Positions 1 to 6,976 of a stretch of 64,000 bases of DNA are shown piece by piece; the stretch's first letter is position 1, and each line of letters begins with the position of its first letter. The notes beneath the pieces are model-generated. The model had not been told where the DNA came from, made no database searches, and saw only the letters and a program-made list of their open reading frames with translations. A program made the translations under genes and the position numbers. Origin of the DNA: VXRJ01 sp964636705 (GTDB lineage Bacteria > Acidobacteriota > Vicinamibacteria > Vicinamibacterales > UBA8438); NCBI GenBank assembly GCA_964636705.1, contig CAZWUJ010000003.1, positions 124,001 through 188,000 on the forward strand, written 5' to 3'.

Positions 1-2
1 GC

Positions 3-443
3 ATGCAACCCGCCGAGATAGGCGATGTCGGCCCGCGGTTTGAAAGCATGCTGGGCGCCCGCACGCTGGCCGAACCGTTCCCCGTCCGCTCCCTTCTTGA
101 CGCCGGCGCCATGGTGGCGTTCGGAACGAACTGGGGATTCGCACCGGCCGGTCCCGTTCTCGGCCTGTACGGAGCCGTGACGAGACGATCGCTGGAAGCG
201 CTCTATCGACCAGGCTGGACTCCGGCCGAGCGGATCACAATCGCCCGGGCGCTCGACGCCTACACCATCGCGGGCGCCTACGCCTCGTTCGAAGACAACG
301 TCAAGGGGCGTCTCGCCATCGGGCAATTGGCAGACTTCGCGCTGCTCGATCTGGCGCTACTCTCCGCGCCGTCGCCGGACCTGCGCACCGCGTCAGTGGT
401 CGTTACCGTCGCTGGAGGAAGAATCGTCCACGACGCGCGTTGA
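3..443 (+). CDS. Amidohydrolase, YtcJ-like, C-terminal part (5' end outside window)
   Basis: This is the last 146 residues of a metal-dependent amidohydrolase of the YtcJ/amidohydrolase 3 type. The reading frame is open to the left edge, so the ATG at base 3 is probably internal. The tail shows the usual family ending: a barrel segment followed by a helix rich in Thr/Ala (AYTIAGAYASFED), then KGRLAIGQLADFALLD, where the chain returns to the small beta-sandwich domain. At residues 41-48 the sequence is GTNWGFAP, where family members normally have GSDxPVxP. The Asp that usually sits in the active site is therefore Asn43 here. The substrate is unknown. The gene ends 20 bp from the convergent asd gene, with no terminator visible between them. 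Confidence 0.75.
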   Translation: MQPAEIGDVGPRFESMLGARTLAEPFPVRSLLDAGAMVAFGTNWGFAPAGPVLGLYGAVTRRSLEALYRPGWTPAERITIARALDAYTIAGAYASFEDNVKGRLAIGQLADFALLDLALLSAPSPDLRTASVVVTVAGGRIVHDAR

Positions 444-463
444 TGCCGCGCTCGGTGCGCGAA

Positions 464-1510
464 CTACAGCAGACCGTCAACCTTCATCAACTCCGCGTTC
501 AGGACCGCCGCGCCGGCCGCGCCGCGGACCGTATTGTGCCCAAGCGCGACGAACTTCCAGTCGAGAACCGGGCAGCGACGGAGGCGGCCGACGGTAACCG
601 CCATGCCACGCTCGCAGTCGACGTCGAGTCGGGGTTGCGGGCGCTCCGGATCGGCGGTGTAGTGCACCGGGCAAGCTGGCGCGGTCGGCAGGTTTTCCTC
701 CTGCGGACGTCCGGCAAAGGTGCGGAACGCGTCGACCAGGTCCTGTTCCGACGGCGAGTCCTCGAACTCAACCGAAACCAGCATCAGGTGGCCGTTCAAG
801 ACGGGCACGCGCGTCGTCGTGGCGCTGACCACCATGGGATGCGGGTGGACCGCGCCACCGTTGAGGGTGCCGAGGATCTTCTGCGTCTCCGTTTCCATCT
901 TGTCCTCCTCGCCCCGGATGTGCGGGAGGACGTTGCCGGTGATGTCGAGCGACGCGACCCCCGGATAGCCGGCGCCGGAGACCGCCTGTAGCGTGGAGAC
1001 GGTCACCCGCGAGGGATTGAACGGCCGAAGCGGGGCAAGGGCCAGAGTCATGACGATGGTCGAGCAGTTCGGGTTGGTGACGATGCAACCCGGCCATCCC
1101 CGGTCGCGTGCCTGCACATCGAGCAGGGCCAAATGGTCGGCGTTGATCTCCGGAATAAGCAGTGGCACGTCCGTCTGCATCCGGTAGTTCCGCGCGTTGC
1201 TCACCACGGTGTGCCCCGCCTCGGCAAACGCCCGCTCCACGTCTCCCGCCACGGATGAATCAAGGCCCGAGAAGACGAGCGCCGGCGCGTCGCCTGGCTC
1301 GCAGCGGCGCACCGTCATGCCCGCAACGAACTCCGGGCGGGGCGCCGACAGCCGCCATGCCGTGGCGTCCGCGTAGGCCTTGCCGGCCGACCGCTCGCTT
1401 GCGCCGATCCAGGCCACCGCGAACCACGGATGGTCCGCGAGTCCCGCTATGAACTCCTGCCCGACTGTTCCAGTGGCGCCCAATACGCCCACCGGCACCC
1501 GTTCACTCAT
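464..1510 (-). CDS. asd: Aspartate-semialdehyde dehydrogenase
   Basis: The enzyme reduces aspartyl phosphate to aspartate semialdehyde with NADPH, the second step toward Lys, Thr and Met. The protein has 348 residues. GATGTVGQ at residues 11-18 is the nucleotide-binding loop, and NPNCST places the catalytic Cys at 149. The later IRGEEDKMETE stretch and the overall spacing resemble the archaeal/fungal-type enzymes more than the classical E. coli type. The start at 1510 was chosen because GGAGGCGAG lies directly upstream and the conserved N-terminus begins there; an in-frame extension to 1561 adds only Arg-rich residues. It is the last gene of the hom operon, 47 bp after lysC. Confidence 0.93.
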   Translation of the reverse strand: MSERVPVGVLGATGTVGQEFIAGLADHPWFAVAWIGASERSAGKAYADATAWRLSAPRPEFVAGMTVRRCEPGDAPALVFSGLDSSVAGDVERAFAEAGHTVVSNARNYRMQTDVPLLIPEINADHLALLDVQARDRGWPGCIVTNPNCSTIVMTLALAPLRPFNPSRVTVSTLQAVSGAGYPGVASLDITGNVLPHIRGEEDKMETETQKILGTLNGGAVHPHPMVVSATTTRVPVLNGHLMLVSVEFEDSPSEQDLVDAFRTFAGRPQEENLPTAPACPVHYTADPERPQPRLDVDCERGMAVTVGRLRRCPVLDWKFVALGHNTVRGAAGAAVLNAELMKVDGLL

Positions 1511-1557
1511 CTCGCCTCCGTCCTTCCACCGAAGTCGCCTTCCCTGCCGTGGCCGCC

Positions 1558-2796
1558 TCACTTCGGGGGAAAGAACTCGTCATGAACCGCCTGCACCGCC
1601 CGCTCCGCTCCAGCCGCGTTGATCACGCAGGCGATCTTCATTTCCGACGAGCTGATGCAGTCGATGTTGATGCCCTCGCGCGCCAGCACGGCAAACATCC
1701 GCGCCGCGAGGCTCGGGGTTGACGCCAGACGCGAACCGATGATGGAGATCTTCGCGACATCGGCATCCACCTCGCACGACTGCGCCAGGCCACGCGCCAT
1801 CCAGTCGTCGATCAGGGGGCGTGTCGCGTCGACATATTCCGTATCGAGAACGAAGGTGATCCGCCCGACTCCCTCTGCGCTCGCGCTCTGAATGATCAGT
1901 CGGACATTGATCGACCGCGCCGCGAGATCCTGGAAGACCTCCGCCGCAAGGCCCGGCCGGTCGGGTACATCGACGAGAGTCACCTTGGCGATCTTCGTCT
2001 CCTTGTTCACGCCGACGACCGCCGCCTGTTCCATCACCATTTCGTCTGCTCCCCGGATCCAGGTGCCGCCTCCGTCATGAAAACTCGACCGCACGTGGAT
2101 CGGAATTCGATAGGCCATGCACACCTCCGCCGCGCGGGGGTGCAGTACCTTGGCGCCGCTCGACGCCATTTCGATCGCCTCTTCGTAACTCATCTCGGAC
2201 CACCGCGTTGCATGCGGCACGACGCGAGGGTCGGCGGACAGGACACCATCGACGTCAGTGCAGATTTCACAAACGGCGGCGCCCACCGCTACCGCCACCG
2301 CCGCTCCCGTGATGTCGCTCCCGCCCCGGCCGAGAGTCGTCACCTCCTGATCGCGCGTGATTCCCTGGAAGCCGGTGATGATGACTACCCGCCCGCGTTC
2401 GAACTCCACGTTGATCCTTGCGGTGTCGATGGACTCGATCCGTGCGATGTTGTACGCATCGTCGGTCCGGATACCGCACTGCGAGGCGGTAAGCGAGACG
2501 GCCGGGATCCCGCGGTTCTGCAACGCCAGCCCCAGGAGGGATACGGACACCTGCTCACCCGTCGCGAGCAGGAGATCCATCTCTCGCCCGCGCGGATCCG
2601 ACGACACCTGGTGGGCCAGTGCCACCAGTTCATCGGTGGTCTTGCCCATCGCGGAAAGCACCACGGCCAGCCGAGCCGTCCGCTCCCGCGCGCGGGCGAC
2701 ACGGTCCGCAATTCTGCAGATGTGATCTGCCGTGGCAACGGAGGTGCCGCCGTATTTCTGTACGACGACCGGCGGCGGGGCGCCGTCGTCGGTCAC
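1558..2796 (-). CDS. lysC: Aspartate kinase
   Basis: Aspartate kinase phosphorylates aspartate, the first committed step of the aspartate family. The protein has 412 residues. The kinase domain opens with KYGGTSV (residues 14-20), and a Ser/Thr-rich substrate loop is visible near TTLGRGGSD. The last 140 or so residues carry two ACT-type segments (VDVPDRPGLAAEVF and ISIIGSRL...), the usual site of feedback inhibition by Lys and/or Thr. The start is GTG, and its GTGA overlaps the stop of the upstream LOR/SDH gene by four bases, which suggests translational coupling. It is a monofunctional kinase; homoserine dehydrogenase is encoded separately three genes upstream. Confidence 0.95.
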   Translation of the reverse strand: MTDDGAPPPVVVQKYGGTSVATADHICRIADRVARARERTARLAVVLSAMGKTTDELVALAHQVSSDPRGREMDLLLATGEQVSVSLLGLALQNRGIPAVSLTASQCGIRTDDAYNIARIESIDTARINVEFERGRVVIITGFQGITRDQEVTTLGRGGSDITGAAVAVAVGAAVCEICTDVDGVLSADPRVVPHATRWSEMSYEEAIEMASSGAKVLHPRAAEVCMAYRIPIHVRSSFHDGGGTWIRGADEMVMEQAAVVGVNKETKIAKVTLVDVPDRPGLAAEVFQDLAARSINVRLIIQSASAEGVGRITFVLDTEYVDATRPLIDDWMARGLAQSCEVDADVAKISIIGSRLASTPSLAARMFAVLAREGINIDCISSSEMKIACVINAAGAERAVQAVHDEFFPPK

Positions 2797-4064
2797 TGGC
2801 CGGCCCCCACCGCAGCGCTTGCCAACTTCGCCGCCGCCAGTTGTGACGTCAACTGGTGGAGGAACAACCCGACATCGGTCACGATGCCCGCCGTCTGCGA
2901 CGAGCCCCGATCCGACAGCTTCGTCACCACCGCCGGGTTGATGTCGACACAGACCACCCGAACATGCGACGGCAGCATGTTCCCGACACCAATGCCGTGG
3001 AGCATCGTGGAGAGCATCACCACGAGGCTGACGTCGCGAAGCGCTTCGGCGTACCGGTTCTGCGCGGCGATCAGGTCCATTTCGGTGTCCAGGAGCGGGC
3101 CGTCGTCCCGGATGCTGCCAGCGAGGATGTAGTCGACATCGTGGCGGATTGCTTCGTACATGACGCCGGAGCGAAGCACCTTCTTCTCCACGGCCGCCTT
3201 CAGGCCACCGGCACGGTTGATCGCGTTGATCGCCCGCATGTGGTTCCGGTGTCCCTCCTTGACCGCGATTCCCGCATTGAGGTCGATCCCGAGTGACGTG
3301 CCGAAGAGTGCGCTCTCGACGTCATGCACGGCCAGCGCGTTCCCGGCCAGAATCACGTCGACGTAGCCCTGGCGAATCAATTCGGCGAAGTAGGCGGCAC
3401 CGCCGCTGTGCACCACGACCGGTCCTGCGACGAACGCAATCCTCCCACCCGACCGCCGAGTCTCGCGCAGCATCGTGACGACCCGCGCTACCGCCACTTC
3501 GACCCGCCGCTCGGTGGAGACATCGCTCGACATGAAGGCAAAACCGAGCCGATCGCGCTCCCGGAACTCGGGCGATACCCGTACGCCGACGACCCCGCAG
3601 ATAACCTGGTCGCCGGCTCGGACGTCTCGGAGCTTGCGGCACTCTGCGTGGCCGTCAGCGACGACGATTACCGCGTCCATGCGTTGGCGCGAAACCTCGA
3701 TCCAGTTACCACCGTGACGGATATAGGTGCGGTGGTTGGTGGTCGAATAGAACTCGTCCGGCACGCAGCCGTCCGCCTCCGCCGGTTCGATTCTGGCGTC
3801 CCGTTTCGCGGCCGGATGGCACCCGAGCGGCATCAGATCCGAGAGCAGCTCGGTCAATGCCGCGGGGCTGGGGGCCGTCACCTTCAACTGGAGGTGGGAG
3901 ATCTCCTCGTTCGTCCGTCCCAGATTGAACTCCAGGACCTCAAACGACGCCCCGTGCTCGATGACTCGGTCGAAGACCTCCTGGAGGAGATTCGAATCGA
4001 CCAGATGGCCCTCCGCCTCGACGACTTCGCTCCTGTCGGCGCGCAGCGCCTCGGTCTCGTCCAT
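2793..4064 (-). CDS. LOR/SDH-domain protein (TIGR00300 type), possible ornithine cyclodeaminase-like enzyme
   Basis: The protein has 423 residues. It resembles the family defined by the conserved region shared with lysine-oxoglutarate reductase/saccharopine dehydrogenase. The first 100 or so residues hold the conserved start (EGHLVDSNLLQEVFDRV and an FEVLEFNLGRTN stretch), and the rest looks like a Rossmann-like domain (RIAFVAGPVVVHSGG, VDVILAGNALAVHD). From family knowledge, archaeal members and the C-terminal half of cyanobacterial AgrE/ArgZ convert ornithine to proline. The substrate here is not proven. Its position is telling: it starts in a TGATG overlap with thrC and ends in a GTGA overlap with lysC, so it is translated as part of the aspartate-family operon. 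A role in Lys/Thr/ornithine balance is inference. A GTG at 4067 is an alternative start. Confidence 0.75.
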   Translation of the reverse strand: MDETEALRADRSEVVEAEGHLVDSNLLQEVFDRVIEHGASFEVLEFNLGRTNEEISHLQLKVTAPSPAALTELLSDLMPLGCHPAAKRDARIEPAEADGCVPDEFYSTTNHRTYIRHGGNWIEVSRQRMDAVIVVADGHAECRKLRDVRAGDQVICGVVGVRVSPEFRERDRLGFAFMSSDVSTERRVEVAVARVVTMLRETRRSGGRIAFVAGPVVVHSGGAAYFAELIRQGYVDVILAGNALAVHDVESALFGTSLGIDLNAGIAVKEGHRNHMRAINAINRAGGLKAAVEKKVLRSGVMYEAIRHDVDYILAGSIRDDGPLLDTEMDLIAAQNRYAEALRDVSLVVMLSTMLHGIGVGNMLPSHVRVVCVDINPAVVTKLSDRGSSQTAGIVTDVGLFLHQLTSQLAAAKLASAAVGAGQ

Positions 4065-5341
4065 CACGGCCCAGCTCCTCCGGACGCGCCTACGTTCACT
4101 CCCCGCTCCCCATCGCGCTCGGCAATGAACCGCTCGAACTCCGCGAGGGAGCGGCCAAGGGCGGCTGGTGCATCGACCAGCGTCGACATGATGTCAGCGG
4201 TCTTGTAGCCGTTGCCGGTAATGCAGACGACCGTGCTCTCGTCGGGAGGAATCACCCCCTGCTCGAACAACTTCCGCGTGACGGCGAGGGTGGTTCCACC
4301 CGCCGGCTCGGTGAATATGCCCTCCGTTCGGGCCAGCAGGCCGATCGCGTCAAGGATCTCGTCGTCGCTGGCCGAAGCGCCCGCTCCCCCGGACTCGCGC
4401 ACCGTCCGCAGCACGTGGTAGCCGTCGGCGGGAGCGCCGATCGCAATCGACTTCGCGATCGTGTCGGGCCGGACCGGTTCCGGGTAATCGAGCCCGTTCT
4501 CGAGTGCGTGAATCACCGGGGCGCAACCCGCCGCCTGCGCCGCGTAGATCCTGGGAGGTGTTCCCTCCACGAGGGCGGCGTCAAGCAGATCGCGAAACGC
4601 TCGGCCGATCCGCGGCAATAGCGTTCCGCCCGCGACCGGACAGACCAGATGCTGCGGGAAGCGCCAACCGAGCTGCTCGACGATCTCGAAACCCATCGTC
4701 TTTGCGCCCTCGGCGTAGTAGGCGCGCAGGTTGATATTGGCGAACGCCCAGCCGTACTTGTCTCCCACCTGCGTACAGAGACGGTTGACATCGTCGTAGG
4801 TGCCGTCGATCGCGACCACGCGGGGGCCACTCACCGCCGAACCCAGGATCTTTCCCGGCTCGAGGGTTCGCGGGATGAACACGTAGCAGTCGAGACCAAG
4901 CCGAGCCGCATGCGCGGCAACGCTGTTGGCAAGGTTGCCCGTCGAGGCGCAACCGAACACTTCCGCTCCCAGCTCACAGGCGCGGGTCGCCGCCACGGGG
5001 ACAACGCGATCCTTGTACGACAGGGTCGGGTGATTGACGGAATCGTCCTTCAGGTACAGCTCGCGCACGCCCAGTTTCGCCGCCAGGCGCTCTGCGCGAA
5101 CCAGGGGCGTGAATCCGGACGCGAGACCCGTCAGTGGTTCACCATCAATCGGGAGGAACTCGCGATAGCGCCAAAGGCTGGGAGGTCGCCGGGCGATCGC
5201 TTCGCGCGAGACGTCGCGCCGGATAGCGTCGCGGTCGTATGTCGTCTCGAGCGGGCCCAGACACTCCGGGCAAACGTAGAACGCCTCGGCCGGAAACGAC
5301 GCCTGGCACATCGAGCACTGCAGGCCGGTCAGGTAGCTCAT
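4064..5341 (-). CDS. thrC: Threonine synthase, zinc-ribbon variant
   Basis: This PLP enzyme converts O-phosphohomoserine to threonine. The protein has 425 residues. The N-terminus carries four cysteines in a CxxC...CxxC arrangement (9, 12, 24, 27), the zinc-ribbon-like start seen in a subset of bacterial and archaeal threonine synthases. The PLP lysine lies in SYKDR, and a later Gly-rich VAGGTLLPR stretch fits the phosphate-binding area. The start at 5341 was chosen because its ATGA overlaps the stop of hom and the zinc ribbon begins there. The longer in-frame extension runs back inside hom and is Arg/Pro-rich shadow sequence. It is the second gene of the operon. Confidence 0.94.
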   Translation of the reverse strand: MSYLTGLQCSMCQASFPAEAFYVCPECLGPLETTYDRDAIRRDVSREAIARRPPSLWRYREFLPIDGEPLTGLASGFTPLVRAERLAAKLGVRELYLKDDSVNHPTLSYKDRVVPVAATRACELGAEVFGCASTGNLANSVAAHAARLGLDCYVFIPRTLEPGKILGSAVSGPRVVAIDGTYDDVNRLCTQVGDKYGWAFANINLRAYYAEGAKTMGFEIVEQLGWRFPQHLVCPVAGGTLLPRIGRAFRDLLDAALVEGTPPRIYAAQAAGCAPVIHALENGLDYPEPVRPDTIAKSIAIGAPADGYHVLRTVRESGGAGASASDDEILDAIGLLARTEGIFTEPAGGTTLAVTRKLFEQGVIPPDESTVVCITGNGYKTADIMSTLVDAPAALGRSLAEFERFIAERDGERGVNVGASGGAGP

Positions 5342-6627
5342 GAACGATCTCCGGGAGGCAGGATTGGCATCCAGACGGGAGGAAGCGCATGAAAGTCGAG
5401 GGCAGCGATTTCCGCGAGCGCCGACTGCACGACATCGGTCCGGCATGGCTCGAGCGTGACGACGAACGGGAGCTCCGATTTCGGGTAGCCCGGCACTTGC
5501 AGCACGGAATCGAAATTCAACTGGTGGCGGAGGCACGCCTCCGCGATGGACGCGATGATGCCGGGACGGTCCACGACGACGAAGCGAAGGTACTGAGGCG
5601 ATACAAAGTTCGCCTCGATCTCCGCCCGCGGCGGCGGGGGTCTCCGTGGCGACGGAGCTAGGCTGCCGATCCGCGCGATCGCTTCCAGGTCGGAAACCAC
5701 TGCCACCGCCGTCGGATTGCCGCCGGCGCCGAAGCCGCGAAACGCGGTCTCACCGCCGTGGGAACCTTCGACCACCACGACGTTCTGGCTCCCCTCTGCG
5801 CGCGCCATCGGTGAGCGGATCGGTACCAGCATCGGCTGCACCGAAGCGGTTACGCGGTCCGCATCCGCACCGTCCGCCAGTTCGGCGTGCGAGACCTGCC
5901 GGATCGTGCTGTCGAGGCGCCGCGCATAGACGAAATCGATTGGCTCGACCGGCCGAATGGATCGGAGGGGAATCGCCTCGGCGTCAAGACGGCGCCCCAG
6001 ACCCTCGGCCGCGAGAATGGCCAGTTTGGCGCCGGCATCCCCGCCGTCGATGTCCGCCGTGGGATCCGCCTCGGCATAGCCCTTCCGTTGCGCCTCGGCA
6101 AGGACCGCATCGAACGAAAGCTCCGGGTCCGCTTCCATCCTTGTCAGGATGTAGTTGCACGTACCGTTGAGAACGCCCGCGACGCGACACAGCCGATCCC
6201 CGGCCAGACCCTCGCGCACCGCGCGGATGATTGGAACGCCGCCAGCGACCGCTGCTTCGAACAACAGGTGCCTCCGGTGCTCCGCCGCAAGATCGAGCAG
6301 TTCGGCGCCAACTTCCGCGATCACCTGCTTGTTCGCCGTGACTACCGACTTTCCTGCCTTGAGCGCCTGCCGAATCCAGACTGCAGCCGGATCCGTGCCG
6401 CCAATCAACTCGACCACAATGTCGGCGTCGGAAGTGAGCACTTCGGCGAAGTCTGCCGTCCAGACAACATCGTTCGGCGCCCATGTCGCCGCGGCACGCT
6501 TCCGTTCCACATCACGGTTGCAGACGTGCGTCAGCCGAAGGGGTCTCCCATCCCCCGTGCCGAGAATTCTGGCGACCGACTGGCCAACCGTTCCGAATCC
6601 GACGAGCGCTACTTTCAACACACTCAC
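5338..6627 (-). CDS. hom: Homoserine dehydrogenase with C-terminal ACT domain
   Basis: The enzyme reduces aspartate semialdehyde to homoserine, the branch toward Thr and Met. The 429-residue protein starts with a Rossmann motif, GFGTVG, at residues 10-15. It continues with the homoserine dehydrogenase core (AGVLNGTCNYIL, GYAEADPTADIDGGD) and ends with an ACT domain (RFVVVDRPGIIASIAEA), the usual place of threonine inhibition. I prefer a GTG start at 6627, because GAAGGCGGG lies about seven bases upstream; a TTG at 6654 is the alternative. It is the first gene of the five-gene operon and stands behind a threonine-type attenuator. Regulation by both attenuation and allostery is therefore likely. 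Confidence 0.93.
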   Translation of the reverse strand: MSVLKVALVGFGTVGQSVARILGTGDGRPLRLTHVCNRDVERKRAAATWAPNDVVWTADFAEVLTSDADIVVELIGGTDPAAVWIRQALKAGKSVVTANKQVIAEVGAELLDLAAEHRRHLLFEAAVAGGVPIIRAVREGLAGDRLCRVAGVLNGTCNYILTRMEADPELSFDAVLAEAQRKGYAEADPTADIDGGDAGAKLAILAAEGLGRRLDAEAIPLRSIRPVEPIDFVYARRLDSTIRQVSHAELADGADADRVTASVQPMLVPIRSPMARAEGSQNVVVVEGSHGGETAFRGFGAGGNPTAVAVVSDLEAIARIGSLAPSPRRPPPPRAEIEANFVSPQYLRFVVVDRPGIIASIAEACLRHQLNFDSVLQVPGYPKSELPFVVTLEPCRTDVVQSALAEIAALDFHALPPVWMPILPPGDRS

Positions 6628-6708
6628 GATCCCGCCTTCACGCCTTGCCAACAAACATCTTCAAGGTCGCTGAACGACCACCCGCGCCCCGTAGACGTGG
6701 CCATAGCC

Positions 6709-6745
6709 AAAAAAAATAGCCATCAGCCGACTGGCGGATGATGGC
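6709..6745 (-). terminator. Intrinsic terminator of the hom-operon attenuator
   Basis: Read on the minus strand, GCCATCA (6745-6739) pairs with TGATGGC (6725-6719). The stem continues after one mismatch with three further pairs around a 5-base loop. A T-tract follows at once, with eight consecutive T at 6716-6709. It lies between the leader peptide stop and the hom start, so it acts within the 5' leader and not at a gene end. Confidence 0.8.
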
Positions 6746-6782
6746 CATTGGTGCGTCGAGTTGTGCCTCTGGCGTCATCCGC
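6734..6782 (-). promoter_or_regulatory. Antiterminator helix of the hom attenuator
   Basis: On the minus strand GCGGATGA (6782-6775), which covers the last two sense codons and the stop of the leader peptide, is perfectly complementary to TCATCCGC (6741-6734), part of the 5' arm and loop of the terminator. The two pairings are mutually exclusive. A ribosome reaching the leader stop would hide the first strand and allow the terminator. A ribosome stalled on earlier Thr codons would leave it free for antitermination. Confidence 0.7.
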
Positions 6783-6846
6783 TGCCTGTGCGCCCCGTCA
6801 TCGGGGTGCCCGGAGTGGCGGTGGCCTTCATTCGGCCAGTCATCAT
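6775..6846 (-). CDS. Threonine-rich leader peptide of the hom operon
   Basis: This is a 23-codon open frame starting ATGATG and ending TGA. Six codons are Thr (3, 9, 11, 14, 17, 20; ACT, ACC, ACC, ACG and ACA are all used), four are Met, and none is Ile. The sequence ends in TGRTGSG. GAGGG (6855-6851) lies four bases before the first ATG and seven before the second, so the second ATG at 6843 may be the true start. A CCCCG-ATGA-CGGGG hairpin (6806-6793) over codons 13-18 could serve as the pause hairpin. The terminator and hom follow downstream. The layout matches thrL-type attenuation, in which stalling on Thr codons during threonine shortage permits read-through. Confidence 0.75.
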   Translation of the reverse strand: MMTGRMKATATPGTPMTGRTGSG

Positions 6847-6867
6847 GACGCCCTCGGAGCGATGCAC

Positions 6868-6896
6868 CTTATGTGACTCCATTCCTTACGAAGCAA
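6868..6896 (-). promoter_or_regulatory. Candidate sigma-70 promoter of the hom leader
   Basis: On the minus strand a TTGCTT (6896-6891) is followed by a 17-base spacer and CATAAG (6873-6868). Transcription would begin near 6861, about six bases before the leader peptide ribosome site. Both boxes deviate from consensus, but position and spacing fit the attenuator. Confidence 0.45.
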
Positions 6897-6910
6897 CCGT
6901 GTTTTATACT
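6882..6910 (+). promoter_or_regulatory. Candidate promoter of the SSS symporter cassette
   Basis: TATACT (6905-6910) is a good -10 box, with a weak TTCCTT -35 box (6882-6887) 17 bases upstream. It overlaps the oppositely directed hom leader promoter, so the two would compete for polymerase. Confidence 0.4.
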
Positions 6911-6976
6911 CCGGCCGCCGCCCGCGCGTCAAACTACCGCCGCCCGCGCGGTCCGCCCGATGGCGGGGATCGCCAA

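Larger units (their letters stand above)
6628..6976. other. Intergenic region: divergent promoters plus hom attenuator
   Basis: This is a 349-base gap between hom and the SSS symporter. The stretch next to hom (6628-6708) is the end of the leader RNA and the hom ribosome site. Next come the terminator, the antiterminator strands, the leader peptide and the two overlapping divergent promoters. The last 65 or so bases form the symporter 5' untranslated region, where I see only a weak GGGGA near the start codon. No RNA gene was recognised. Confidence 0.7.
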
